A stretch of DNA of 64,000 bases from Oreohelix idahoensis (GCA_024509875.1 JAMPIV010016244.1:62001-126000); one strand, 5' to 3'; shown: positions 1 to 11,577, counted from the stretch's first letter. Made by a program: numbers and translations. Notes: generated by a model not told the origin, from the sequence alone.

Positions 1-776
1 GCTGTCGCCCACGTAGTTCATACCGTTGTGTCCTTAGGCTGGTATATGCAGATTGGAGTCGCCTGCAATGATTTGTTTTTTTGTGGATACATGTATTGAT
101 TTGGAATTTGGAGGGCAGTAGACACTGAAAAGAGTGAACCATGGCCCATTGTGCCATACTATTATGTCTTGAATATCCTTCCTATTGTTTCTCATGTTCT
201 GAACTTCGTTTTGGACATATTCCTTAGAAGCATTAGAATACATCAGCGCTGGTCTCATTTGCATTTGTACATGGTTACACCTGATATGGGATGTTTTTAT
301 CAATGAAAAGAGTTCCTGTGTTAGTGCGATATGGCTGTTGAGTTTGTTTAGCTGTTTTCCTAGCTCTAGAGATTTTGTTCTCGGTCCAGAGATGTTCACT
401 TGGAGAATGATAAGTGTGCCCCTCGAAGCTCACTTATCAGTCGTGGTAGCATGGTCCGAACTACCCAGCCCTGCCCTCTGATGAGGGGATGTTCGAGCTC
501 ATATGTTTTAATTTTACTTAGTTTTTATGTTTCTTATTTTGAGGGGGTGGATGGGTGAAAATGTTGTTTCTGTAACTTTTCTGACAACTCCTAAGGGTTG
601 TTTAAACTCAGTTTCTCCTGAAAGAACATTTTTATTCACTGGATGGCTGGTGCTTTTGAATGAAAGTCTGGGATGTCTTCTAGTTTTGGAATGTGAGATC
701 TAAGATGTCTTTCTTTGCTATCTATTCCCCCGCCACCTAATATCTGCTGGCATAGGTTAAGTTTTGTGATGAGATT
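1..776 (-). pseudogene. Non-LTR retrotransposon fragment, APE endonuclease start (minus strand)
   Basis: On the minus strand, 399-34 reads an endonuclease-like segment. It contains a 'YCPPNSKS' stretch followed by 'IIAGDSNLHIPA', which matches the GDFNxH motif of LINE apurinic-type endonucleases with F changed to S. The EN is internally deleted (the ET motif region is short) and runs off the left window edge. The 400-776 part has no convincing protein beyond short minus-strand runs at 636-780 and probably represents ORF1/leader sequence of the same element. The fragment ends where the Penelope-like ORF begins near 777. Clade cannot be assigned; an I/Jockey-like origin is a guess. Decayed and inactive. 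Confidence 0.55.
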
Positions 777-1148
777 TTGGCTGTCAATACTGTAAAGCTT
801 ATTCGTACTATTATTCATGATACCAATAAGGAGCTCTACACTTGGCTGAGCACGCATAAAAAAGACAAATTGCATCGCCTCCGCCCTCATGTTCCTTCTG
901 AATCTTCAGCGTCCCCTGTTTCCACTTCTACTAGAGTTATTTGCATTCCTCCTGATCTACAGCTATCTCCTGATGAATTGTCTGTTTTCAGCAAAGGTGT
1001 TATGTTTGTTCCTCTTGATAACTATTCTATGCGCCAAGATGTCTCCCGCTTCCACCGTTGCATGCGTCTTCAATATTACCATAGGAAGGGTAATGATTCT
1101 ATGCCAGACGGGGATATTTTTCGTCATTTTGTTATACCTAAGTCAGAC
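777..1148 (+). pseudogene. Penelope-like element, N-terminal part of the RT ORF
   Basis: The frame from 777 translates to a region that precedes the RT core in Penelope-like elements, with 'ELSVFSKGVMFVPLDNY' (FSKGxxFVP is typical) and a charged C-terminus ending 'FVIPKSD'. The frame breaks at 1148 because a LINE inserted. It resumes at 5239 with 'WTPALGASAALDLYI', so codons AAG-TCA-GAC / TGG-ACC-CCT join without loss. No start context can be proven because the left junction with the older minus-strand LINE is not marked by a TSD. The protein would be the nucleus-acting RT of a single-ORF PLE. Confidence 0.72.
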
Positions 1149-4100
1149 CCGCCCCCCCCCCCCCCCCCCATCGAGGCCAGCTCCTTGACGTGGAGATGGG
1201 GCTCAAGTACAGCCATCAGCGGCTGAAAAACCAAGACTGGCCAGGCCCTCCTACACTCGAGGAAGACCACAGTCTGCCCTAGCAAGTCAAGGTGCTGAAG
1301 ACGGAGGCAACCAGCCAAGAGGCGCACCACAGCAATCAGGATGCCACGCACATGCGCTATGGAAGTATGCCTATATCTGCAAAACGTTATGGCACTCGCC
1401 CTGTGACGGACACCCAGGCAGGCGCAGTGCCGGGCCCTCTGCCTCGGAAGGGCCCAACCCCTACTACTGGGGGTCCTTCTCAATTGCCCCGTGGAGCCAG
1501 GAGGCATGAGAATAGAGCTACTGGCCAAGCAAAGAAAAGACCATTTAAAATAATGCACTGGAATGCTGAAGTCATCAATTGTAAAAAAAGACGGCTACAG
1601 CAAAAAATTAGAGCTTGAAAATATCTTGAATGAAGAGCAAGTAAATGTATTTTGCTTGCAAGAAACCTACCTCAACAAGGACATAGCCTTCAAAATCAGA
1701 GGCTACCAGTGCTACCGATCTGACCGAATAGACAGGCAAAAGGGTGGAATACTGACACTCGTGAGGAATAACATCAGTGCATGTCAGCTTGAAACATATA
1801 TGGAGGGGGCGGAATACCAGATGCTTCATCTCAGGACAGAAAGTTCAGAATTCCACCTGCTCAACTACTACTGTCCGAGCGACCGCCCACTGGCACTAGA
1901 TACAATCCCAGCAAAAGAAAGACTGATTGTATGCGGAGACTTCAACAGCCACTCACAGAGCTGGGGCTATGATCACATGGACAGGAGAGGTGAGGAGCTT
2001 GAAAACTGGCAGGATGACAATGGGCTTATCCTGATTAACCAGCCAATCGACCCACCAACCTTCTACTCGAGATCATGGCACACCACCTCTACACCAGACC
2101 TGGCATTCCACTCACCCAGCCTGGAGTGGAACACCACACGCGTTGTATGGAAACAACTTGGAGGCAGCGACCACCGGCAAATCTTCCTAATTGTGGAAAA
2201 TGAACTTGTCAAGGAGAGCAGCACTCTCTCTAGGTGGAACTACAAGAAGGCAGACTGGACAATGTACCAGCACCGTACTAGTATACTGGCTAGAGATCTG
2301 ACTGTAGACAAAGACATCAATAAGCTAGTCGATGAATTCAGCAGATGCATATTACAGGCTGCTCGTGAAACAATATCTAGAGGGGCTCGTAAGCACTACA
2401 AACCATATTGGAATAGTGAACTAGAGCAGCTGCACAACGACGTGGAAACAACTCGAAAGCAGGCAGAGACCAGTCCATGCCAAGAACACCACAATAACTA
2501 CCAGCAAGCTAAGGCCAAATTTCAAAGGGCCAAGTTGCAGGCCAGGCGAAGAAGCTGGAAGGAGAAAACAGAGTCCTTGAACTTCGAAAGAGATACGAGG
2601 AAACTGTGGAAGCTGGTAAAACAACTTAACGATGAAGGTACAGAGAGAAACTCAAGGATTGCTCTGTACAAAGATGGAAACATCCTCATGGGAAAACAGG
2701 CAGCTGATCACTTTGCAGACTCCTTTGCTAAAGACAACAACATCGAAGTTAGCCCAGAGAAGCAACAGGAGACTCGTGAGAAACAACAATACGCAGGACG
2801 AGATGGAACCATACCTGAAGTTATGGAGGCACCAATCACATTCAGAGAACTGGAGCTTGCAATATCCAAATTGAAAATGAGAAAGTCGCCAGGAGTTGAT
2901 GGAGTGTCCAATGAAATGATTAAGAACTTGGGAACCGCAGCAAAAACAAAGCTGCTGCAGATCTTCAATATCTGTTGGAACTCAGGCAGAGTTCCACAGA
3001 CCTGGAGGGAAGCAATCATGATACCACTCCTAAAACCAGGAAAAGACAGTTCCACTGCCTCCAGCTACAGACCAATCAGCCTTACAAGCTGCCTCTGCAA
3101 AACAATGGAACGTATCATCAACCTCAGGCTACAGTGGTACCTTGAAAGTGAAAACCTTCTTGTACCACAGCAGGCGGGCTTTAGGCAGTGTTATTCCACC
3201 GAAGATCAGGCAACTTACCTTTCCCAAGAGATTGAGGATGCGTTCCAAGATAAGAAACTGGTACTAGCAGCATGGATAGATCTAAGGAAAGCATTTGACA
3301 AGGTTTGGAAAGAAGGGCTTCTGAAGAAACTGAGAAATTGTAGAATGAATGGTAAGATGTACAAATGGGTGAAAGCATACCTGCATAACAGAAGAGCCCG
3401 AGTACAACTAGATGGCCTCAAGAGTAAGAAAATTCTACTGCGTCATGGCGTCCCTCAGGGAGGGGTTCTGTCCCCCACACTTTTCCTAGTCTACATCAAC
3501 GACCTGGTTGCTGAACTACCACATGGAATGAAAGTGGCAATGTACGCTGATGACCTGGTAATATGGTGCACAAATGAGCATGCAACAGTGGCCACCAAAC
3601 TGCTACAAAGAGCTATAGATGCCTTAACCTCATGGGCAAATAGATGGTGTGTCAGCATCAATACAGACAAGTGCAGCACTACGCTCTTCACCCTCTCTCC
3701 CAAACAAAAAGCTGGTGTCATCAAGATAAACGAAGAGCTCCTGAGAGAAGATAAACAACCCACCTATCTCGGAGTTACATTCGATGATAGGCTGACATGG
3801 AAGCAGCACATCAACAAAGCAGCAACAAAGGCCAGGAGGAAGTTAGCCATCCTGAGAAAACTAAGTGGAACCACATGGGGAGCCAGCGGGAAAATACTTA
3901 GTAAAGTTTACCAGCAGGGCATACGACCACACCTGGAATATGGGTCAGCTGCGTGGTGCCCAGCATCAAACACCACATTACAAGAGCTAGATAAGGTACA
4001 AAACCAGGCGCTTAGGGTCATCACGGGGGCAATGAAATCAACGCCTATAGTGAAGATGGAGAAAATGGGGAGGATACAAGCACTGAGAGAACGCAGAGAC

Positions 4101-5234
4101 ACGAAAGTGCTAACACAGGCAGAAAAGTTCCTCTGTATGCTGAGCCATCCAATGGAGGACAGATTCCAAAACCTAGCAATGGGGCGACTGAAAAGAAGCA
4201 GCTTTATCCACCAGGCCAAACGATTACGTAGACAAACCTCAGACCTGCCTGAAGTTAACAGCCCCCTAAAGTCTGTGCCAGAACAAACCTCTTGGAGAGA
4301 GGAGCCTGGACTACCAGTACACATCCAGACAAAAGTGAAAGGAATATTCGACAGGGATGAACAGAACAGCGTGCAACGTAGGACAGTCACTCTCAGTTTC
4401 CTGGATGATGAATACCCACAGGACCTCTGGGTCCGAGTATACACGGATGGGTCAGCACAGAATGCAGTAAAGAATGGAGGAGCAGGAGTGTACATAGAAT
4501 ACCCAAACAACACTAGGGAACTGTCAGAGTACCAACGGGGAAATTATGTAACAACTATGTTGCAGAAGTCCAGGCAATCAAGGTGGCAACTGAGAAACTA
4601 TTGAACTCCAATCTCAGTCCACAGCCTGTAGTATTCCTGACAGATGCAAGATCAGCACTCCAAGCACTTCAGTCCAGAAAATTGCCAGGCATACAAGCCC
4701 TACTTTCTGAACTGTGCAACCAGCGCAGGGTCACCATGCAGTGGATACCGTCTCATTGTGGAATACCATGAAACGAGAGAGCAGATGGACTGGCTAAAGA
4801 AAGTGCTGCAGACGAGCAACCGGATGTACCAGTTACATACCATCAGAAGAAAAAGATGATCAAATCTATCAGAAAGCCACCAACACCAACGCAGGATGAC
4901 TACCAAGCTATGAACAGATCAGAACAAATAGTCATTCTGCGCCTCAGAACAGGACACAACCGCCTCCGCAGCCACATGTATACAAAATTCAAGATTGGCA
5001 ATTCAGCCATGGGTACATGTGGACAGGCACCCCAGACTGCAGAGCACGTACTTCAAGATTGCCCCGAATATGATATATTGAGGCAAACCCACTGGTCCAG
5101 AGAAACAACACTGGAAGAAAAACTATATGGACCTCTGTATGAACTACAAAAGACAGTGAAGTTTATACAAGAAACAACATTGCAGATATAGACAATATAG
5201 ACTAGTTCAAGCGAACGAAAGAAGAAGAAGAAGA
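1149..5234 (+). mobile_element. Non-LTR retrotransposon with APE endonuclease, RT and RNase H (I-group-like)
   Basis: The element starts with a C18 run (1152-1169) and ends with a (GAA)n tail (about 5218-5234). It interrupts the PLE reading frame precisely; a short AGAC (1145-1148 and 5235-5238) is the only visible TSD candidate and could be longer but hidden by the tail. The order EN - RT - RNase H - Cys/His tail is that of the I group. A short open frame (1292-1618) precedes and overlaps the EN start 'FKIMHWNAE', so ORF1 is largely missing or reduced. The insertion is younger than the PLE it splits. Confidence 0.8.
1563..5191 (+). pseudogene. LINE ORF2 polyprotein (EN-RT-RNase H), frameshifted
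   Basis: The main frame 1563-4604 (1013 codons) carries endonuclease motifs 'CLQETYL', 'VCGDFNSHS' and 'GGSDHRQI', then RT motifs 'SPGVDGVSNEMIK', 'SYRPISLTS', 'QAGFRQCYSTEDQ', 'WIDLRKAFDKVW', 'GVPQGGVLSP' and an intact 'MYADDLVIW'. RNase H begins 'RVYTDGSAQN'. A frameshift near 4565 moves the rest of RNase H to the frame of 4583, where 'FLTDARSAL' and 'WIPSHCGIP' are followed by an in-frame TGA (4769-4771) replacing Gly of 'GNERAD'. The tail to 5191 has a 'CGQAPQTAEHVLQDC' Cys/His motif typical of I and R1-type elements. At the 5' end 'MHWNAE' lies in another frame and is joined through an A7 tract (about 1582-1588). Two or three lesions make this copy inactive, although its catalytic RT residues survive. 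Confidence 0.82.
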
Positions 5235-5430
5235 AGACTGGACCCCTGCTCTAGGTGCCTCTGCTGCTCTCGATTTATATATTGCTAACACTTTGCATGA
5301 CATCAATCAACTTTCTCTACCCCGTCCACGTCTATCTAACCTGACTACTTCTGAGTGGCGGTCATTGTCATCCCTTAAAAAGCGGGATGACATTATCATC
5401 AAACCTGCCGATAAAGGTGGTGCAGTGGTA

Positions 5431-6750
5431 CGAGGGGCGTTCAGAAAGTAATGCACCACAACGTTTTTCTCAGCTAATAATGAAGATAGAAGCATGAAAT
5501 TTTGCACACTTCAAATATGGCATGTGCTAATTGTGTGCACCAAATTGCGTTGCAACCGGCCAAATAATACGGCTGCCCTAAACCGTTGAAATGGAGCGTG
5601 TTAGCAACTTGCATTATAAGCAGCGAATTGTGATAGAATATCTCGTTGCTGAGAAGGAAACAGTTGTGAATATTCACAAGCATCTATGTGATGTGTATGG
5701 AAGTTTTGCAGTCGTTGGGTTCAGAGAATCAAAGAATCAGGAAGTGGAGATACGGAGCTGCTTGATCGGCGCGCTGTGTACGTCCTGTCACAGCCACCAA
5801 CGCAGAAATGTTGAAATGCGCTGAGGGCATTTTTCTTACTGATAGGCGAATCACTACTCAACAATTGGCCTTACAGCTGTCAGTCAGCATTGGTAGTGCA
5901 AATGCAGTTATAAAAACTCTCGGATTTTCTAAGGTTTGCGCAAGATGGGTTCCTCGAAGTCTCACAAATGACCACCGATTTCAAAGGAAAGCAATTTCTT
6001 CTGAATTGTTGGAGCATTTCAATGCTGATGGAGAGAACTTTTTGGCTAAGATCGTTACAGGTGGGCACACCTGGGCACATCATTTTGAACCTGAGACAAA
6101 AAGACAGTCAATGGAGTGGCATCATCCACAATAACCACGAATAAAGAAATTCAAGACAATTCCTTCAGCTGGAAAGGTCATGATCACTGTCTTTTGGGAC
6201 ATTGAAGGTGTGATTCTTGTAGACGTTATGCCAAGAGGAGAGACAATCAACCCGCAAGCTTACATTAAGACATTGAAAAAACTCAATCAACGTTTTCGCA
6301 GAGTTCGGCCGCACAAGAATCCAGCAGACCTGCTTCTCCTTCACGACAATGCGCGACCTCACACAAGTCTGGCAACACGGGAAGCAATCACCAAATTGGG
6401 TTGGACTGTACTACCCCATCCACCCTATAGTCCCGATTTGGCACCCTCTGATTTTCATCTATTTGGTCCACTTAAAGATGCACTCCGTAAGACAAGGTTT
6501 GAAGATGATGAAGGAGTGATTCATGCAGCGAAGAAATGGCTACATGATCAAGACAAAATCTGGTACGGGCTAGGAATACATGCACTTGTTTCGCGCTGGC
6601 ATAACGCCGTACAAGTTGATGGGGATTATGTTGAATAATACCGATGTTTACATGGCATATCCGTGTATATTGTGTATAAATTTCATGCTTTTTTGAATAA
6701 ACAGCTCCTTAGAAAAACGATGTGGTGCATTACTTTCTGAACGCCCTTCG
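5431..6750 (+). mobile_element. mariner-family DNA transposon inserted in the PLE
   Basis: The unit of 1320 bp is flanked by TA (5429-5430, 6751-6752). It has inverted ends of about 30 bp, left 'CGAGGGGCGTTCAGAAAGTA' and right complement 'CGAAGGGCGTTCAGAAAGTA', continuing into ATGCACCACA on both sides. Removing it rejoins PLE sequence around 'KGGAVV'. Size, TA target and encoded protein are all normal for Tc1/mariner. Confidence 0.92.
5591..6638 (+). pseudogene. mariner transposase, broken and catalytically mutated
   Basis: The start ATG at 5591 opens an N-terminal helix-turn-helix region ('HYKQRIVIEYLVAEKETV'). A deletion and frameshift around 5710-5815 breaks the linker; the expected 'SRWVQRIKESGSGDTELLDR' is in a different frame. 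The frame 5808-6134 carries the second HTH and the first catalytic block, read as 'IVTGGHTW' where mariners have TGDETW, so the first Asp is Gly (6063-6065). After a stop at 6132-6134 the frame 6180-6638 gives 'LLLHDNARPHTS' and 'PYSPDLAPSDFHLF', the second and third Asp of the D,D34D triad. The C-terminal length is normal. The copy cannot transpose by itself. Confidence 0.9.
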
Positions 6751-7553
6751 TAGATGTCGAAAGGACTTGTACATTCAAGAAGGAGTCTCACAGCTCGGAA
6801 ACTCCACCTTTTACTCACCTAGTTCTGGTGATGCCACAGTCCGCAACAGTCTTACTGTTCATGCTACTATTCGTGATCTCATCCATGATAACCTCCTTCT
6901 TTCTAGTGCCTTGTCTCTCCATATTCTTGATAGTAGTCTAGGTAAACCTTCCTTCTACATGCTTCCTAAGGTTCATAAAATTGACAATGCGGGTCGACCT
7001 ATTGTATCAGCCTGCTCTTGTCCCACTGAACGTACCTCTGATTTGCTGGATAGTATTTTGCAACCCTTAGTGGCCAATCTACCTTCTTATTTGAAGGACA
7101 TCACATATGCTATCACTACTTTTGATTCCATCCAATTCACACCTGACCACACTTACCGTCTTTTCCTTCTGGATGTTTGTTCGCTTTATACTTCCATTCC
7201 ACACTCTGATGGCCTTAAAAGCACTACAATTTTGTCTCGTCAGATGCACTGACCTTACTTTTAGCACAGGTTTTCTTCTTCGCCTTGCGGAATTGGTTCT
7301 CACTCGCAACTCTTTTGAATTCAATGGCCAGTTCTTTAATCAAATTAGTGGCGTTGCTATAGGCACTAAAATGGGCCCGAGTTATGCTTGCCTCTTCATG
7401 GGTCACTGAATATTTGGTGCTTCACAGTTACGATGGACCATTACCTGAGTTTTACCGTTGCTATATCGACGATGGTATTGGAGTCACAGACATGTCTGAA
7501 GTTAACCTCCGTAGATTCGTTGACTATTTTGGCAATTTCCATCCTGCCATCAA

Positions 7554-7777
7554 TTAATCTACAGATGTTATTAATATTAGGAGACATTTTGCTTTCTAGG
7601 GCTTGGAGTGCTAATTTTGAGTCTGAGATTGAGAATATAACAATATCCTCAGGTGGAGTGATGCCACTTTCCAAGTCTGAGATTATCTGGTACAATGCTT
7701 TTTCTAGTGCTGTTATTTCTGTCAATGGGCTATCAAGAGCTACCTGCTCACAGCTAAAGGGATTATATCATCATCAT
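7554..7777 (-). mobile_element. 224 bp insert carrying an internal RNase H fragment
   Basis: The PLE frame is interrupted between two copies of CATCCTGCCATCAA (7540-7553 and 7778-7791). The insert reads on the minus strand as part of a LINE RNase H domain: 'LTEITALEKALYQIISDL' and, across a frame slip, 'SDSKLALQALES'. Its plus-strand right end has a short (ATC)n run that abuts the TSD. It is thus an internal LINE piece, truncated at both ends, with a clean 14 bp TSD. Confidence 0.7.
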
Positions 7778-8580
7778 CATCCTGCCATCAAATTCACTTC
7801 TCAGATTTCTACCACTTCAGTTAACTTCCTTGACCTTACTGTCAATATTACTCCTACTGGCCTTACTACCTCTGTCTTTTATAAACCTACTGATGCTCAT
7901 GGTTTCCTTCTTTACACCTCTTCTCACCCTCTCAGCTGTAAAAATTCCATTCCCTACTCTCAACTTCTACGCTTACGTCAGATATGTCTCGATGAAAATG
8001 ATTTCCGTAAATGAGCTCCAGAAATGCTCGAGTTTTTTGTCGACGTCACTATCCTGAAAGAGTTTTATTTGATGCCCTTAATCGCATTAGTCACATTACT
8101 CATCATGTTGCACTACTGCTAAACCTACTACTACATCTGACAGACTCAAACTTGTCTTAACTTTCCACCCTCACTGTTTGGCGGTGAAAAAAATTCTGTT
8201 TCGTCATCTGCCTATTCTCCACTGCGATCCTGATACCAGAGAGTTGTTTCGTGATACCCCTTTGGTGGCATATCGTAGGGATAAGAATTTTGGGGATATT
8301 CTTGTACATAGCCGCTTGAGACAAACTAGTCCTTCTCACTTTGGTACCAAACCGTGCCAATGCCGCATATGTAAAACCTGTCCGTTTGTTCTCCAAACAC
8401 AGTCAGTCTCTTTTCCGAACGGTAAATTTGCCATTGAGTCTTTCACGTGCGAATCCAGAAACCTGATTTATGCTATCATCTGCAAGAGGTGTGACATGAC
8501 CTGAATTAGTGAAACTGGCAGACGTTTGGCAGACAGGTTTCGTAAACACTTGAATGACATCTATCAAGGCAAACAATAAC

Positions 8581-9430
8581 CGGTGGCCCTTCACTTCAAT
8601 AGCCCTGACCATTCAGGTAACTCTAACATTCATGTCACTGCCCTCCTTTCATGTGCCGGCGACGACCGAACTCACTTCTCGTTGAAGAATCGTCTCATTT
8701 TTCAAATGGGCGTTTTAGCTCCTGCTGGCCTTAATATCCAGCATCATTTTGCATAATTCTGGTGGCTTCTGTCTCTGTTTCATACTTTATTTCTTTTGTT
8801 GTTATTTTCCTACCTATAGTTGTTTTTGCTTTGGTTCGTTTCGTTTCCTCAATTATCTTTTCTTAGCCGTCACTAGCTCATATGTCACTTCCGTATGACG
8901 CCTTAGTCTCTCAGCCATCTTGAATGTTTCTTTCTTGGATCCAGCTAAGTGATTTTTTACTTGTTTTTATAATGTTGTTCATTCCTGTCTTCCTTGCGTT
9001 GATTATTTACTTTCTTGTTTCGACATGTCTTTCTGGTTTTACGATTTTCTTGCATTATCACTGTTATTGTTTCGCTCATCACCGTTGTTCCATCTGCTTG
9101 CATCACGCATTTGGCATTTTCTTGATCATCATAGATTTTTGTAGTACCTATATGTAGTTCTTGTCCTTGTCACTTGTCCGTAACTGTGGCTGACGAAGGG
9201 TAAAACCCGAAATGTCCCTTGTTTCTTGTGTACCGTTTACTTGTGAAACTGACTTCATACCATATAATTTTTTTACTTTATAAATCTATAAAGACATACA
9301 GGCTTGTCACTTTCTGGTTTAGGTGATTTCACATCAGGCTTCCTCATCTGATAGGGACAATACAACATAAAAGCAAATTAGATAGTTAGCTTAAATACAA
9401 AACAAAAGGGATACTAGTTAATATTAAAAA
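8581..9430 (+). other. PLE 3' untranslated part and spacer
   Basis: No ORF here fits a known protein; 8924-9157 is a T-rich hydrophobic chance frame. The stretch to about 9270 is the 3' region of the PLE and contains the hammerhead-like core listed separately. From about 9270 to 9430 I see only AT-rich spacer before LINE A coding sequence. Confidence 0.5.
9190..9212 (+). ncRNA. Hammerhead-ribozyme-like core in the PLE 3' region
   Basis: CTGACGA (9190-9196) is followed by a short stem AGGG/CCC closed by a TAAAA loop and then GAAA (9209-9212). That is the order CUGANGA - stem II - GAAA of the conserved hammerhead core. Penelope-like elements are established carriers of hammerhead motifs in their terminal repeats. 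I could not assign stems I and III or the NUH cleavage site confidently, so activity is not claimed. Confidence 0.5.
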
Positions 9431-11577
9431 TTTGATAATAAAGGTTGTAGAATTATACAGTGGAATTGTAGGGGTATCAAAAAGAATGTTGCCTCCCTAC
9501 TTGCAGAGACAGGAGGCACTAATACTATATATGCTCTTCAAGAGACACATTTAAACCCAAATAGTAGATATAGTTGTAATTGCTTTAAGATACTTAGGCA
9601 CGATAGGAAAGAAGGCAGAGGACGGGGTGTCACAGTCTTAGTAAACAACACATTTAAAATTATAGACTGGGAAGTATTTGATAAACCAACATAGAAGGTA
9701 TCCAGGTAACAATAGCAAATGTTCCAAACTATCTTAAATGTATATGCTAAGAATGGAATAATTAAAGATGAAGACATGTTAGCCATAAGCACCAGACTAA
9801 TAGTTGCCCATCGCAAGCGAAGATGGCGACAGCTTCAGACTTGAGTTGTGACACATCTGTGCCGTGATCTCATGTGACTAATTAATCCTATTTTCGCCCT
9901 ACAGGCCCTGCCACATACGGGGCACACATGGTTAGAGTCGATAGTAGTGTTGCTGTGCATTCTGGCCTTTCTTGCAGCACGCTTGCCTTCTGCCTTATCA
10001 GCTAAATTCTGTTCTGCAATGCGAGCACCTTGAGTAATGTTTGTCCGCCAGGCACAGCGATCCTGTGCGATAGTCTCCCAGGAGGAGACATCAATTTTGA
10101 AGCTGCTCAACAATGCACCAGACTAGGCCCCAAAACAGCCATATTAGGTGATTTTAATTCCCATCATTATGCTTGAAGTGGACCACATGCGGACAATGCA
10201 GGAAAGCACCTACTTGACGTTATAGAAATCGACAACCTCCTAATACTTAACGATGGAACTGCAACTAAAATCAATCACTAGCTAATGGGACAGATACAGC
10301 AATAGACATATGCAAAGCAACTAACAACCTAGCCAATGCAAATTGGGAAGTGTTACCTGACACAAACTCAGATCATCTGCCCATTGTAATAACCATACAA
10401 GAAAAGGTTGTTCCAAACCCAGGATCAGAAAAACCAACTTTCAACTATGAACTATAAAAAAGCAAACTGGGAAGCCTTCCAATCAGAGCTGAAAGTGATG
10501 GAATATAAAGACATGAAATCAGATGATACTGACTTGTGGGCAGAAACACTGACCAATGAAATTCTTAAAATAGCAATAAAATATATACCAAATAAAAATA
10601 TGCTATAACACTTAAAACCAATAAATAACATTAATAAGGAAAAAAAAAAAACTCAGTCTAATAAAGAACCAGTTTCCTGGTGGAATAAAAGCTGTGCAGA
10701 AATTCACGAGAGAAGAAAAGGGGCCTTATAAAAATATTGAAATAACAGAACAGAAGAAAACTATGATGAGTATAATTAAACATATTAGGAAAAAATCTAA
10801 CAGAATAATATTTAAAGCCAAAGAAACTAACTGGAAGGAGTTTTGTCAGTCACAAACCTAGCACTCAAATTAAAGAAGTATGGAAAAAGCTTAAGGCAAT
10901 CAAAGGGAACAATAAGAAAACAATAATGCCAACAATCAAACTACCAAAGAAAGCAGAAACAGATAAAGAAAAAGCTAATGCCCTTGCTGAATATTTCTAT
11001 AAAGTCAGTGCAAAAGGTAGTCTTGCACAGGAAGAAAATGAGAGAAGAGAAAAACTTAAAGCAAAGTTTATAAATGAACTACCAGACCAGATAGATGACA
11101 AACACTATTTAGATGCTGATATAACAGAGGAAGAAGTAACTAGTGCAATAAAAGAGAAATCTAATACTGCCTCAGGGCATGATATACTTAGTTATGAAAT
11201 CCTTAAGAAAGTACCCAAAAAGACTATACTATAAACATAATAACTTCCCTTTATAACAAAATCCGGAGCTTATGCAAGATAACAAAAGCATGGAAAGTAG
11301 CTACGATAGTATCCATCCTAAAACCTAACAATGAAGCCCATGATGTAAGTTCATAAAAGCCTATCTCCTTAACATCACAACTAGGCAAAATACTGAAAAC
11401 TGTTGTTAACAAAAGAGTTAAATTCTACCTGGAAAAAAAATAAGTTTTATAGCCCAACCCAGTCAGGGTTTAGAGCAGACAGAAGTACTGTACAGTAGAC
11501 CAGCTTGTAAGATTAGAACATGAAATCAAGCTAGGGTTCTAGATGAACGAGAAAACAGTGGCAGTTGTCTTGAATGT
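9430..11577 (+). pseudogene. LINE A, 5' part: APE endonuclease and start of RT
   Basis: Endonuclease starts near 9450 with 'IIQWNCRGIKKN', then 'YALQETHLNPNS' and 'GRGRGVTVLVNN'. After a small inserted fragment (9800-10114) it continues with 'TAILGDFNSHH' at about 10138. The linker frame 10408-10608 contains 'NYKKANWEAFQSEL', and 10926-11234 contains 'ASGHDILSYEILKKV' before the RT. RT motifs 'PISLTSQLGKIL' and 'DQLVRLEHEIKL' follow in broken frames. The frame 'VAVVLNVARA' stops at 11577 and is continued exactly by 'CDE' at 54316. Many stops and frameshifts make it an old relic. The domain series (see the 54316-56170 part) is EN-RT-RNase H, as in the I group. Confidence 0.82.
9800..10114 (-). 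mobile_element. 3' end of another LINE with C2H2 finger, TSD-flanked
   Basis: This minus-strand fragment lies between two copies of GCACCAGACTA (9789-9799, 10115-10125) and interrupts LINE A endonuclease. It encodes 'SSWETIAQDRCAWRTNI' and a C-terminal finger 'CPVCGRACRAKIGLISHMRS' ending '...RHRCVTTQV' (10113-9838). This finger tail is common at the C-terminus of RTE/CR1-type ORF2 proteins. The conserved 3' terminus 'TTCGCTTGCGATGGGCAACT' follows the stop. It is a 5'-truncated copy with no parent in this window. Confidence 0.75.

Larger units (their letters stand above)
5239..8580 (+). pseudogene. Penelope-like element RT and GIY-YIG endonuclease, multiply interrupted
   Basis: The frame continues the 777-1148 segment. 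After 'IIIKPADKGGAV' (5395-5428) a mariner interrupts. RT resumes with 'KDLYIQEGVSQL', 'SFYMLPKVHKID', 'GRPIVSACSCPTE', 'LLDVCSLYTSIPH' (RT motif A) and 'GVAIGTKMGPSYACLF'. A frameshift near 7240 and a break at 7408 follow, then 'CYIDDGIGV' (motif C, intact YIDD), a 224 bp insertion at 7554, and the linker to the endonuclease. The C-terminus shows the PLE Cys cluster 'CQCRICKTCPF' and GIY-YIG-type motifs 'NLIYAIICKRCDMT' and 'ISETGRRLADRFRKHL', with a TGA at 8502-8504 where the YIG tyrosine is expected. The established PLE role is target-primed reverse transcription with a GIY-YIG nuclease. This copy is inactive. Confidence 0.82.

Noticed and set aside
1124..1558. Minus-strand 144-codon ORF with poly-Gly
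   Set aside because: It is the mirror of the C18 run and the LINE 5' region.
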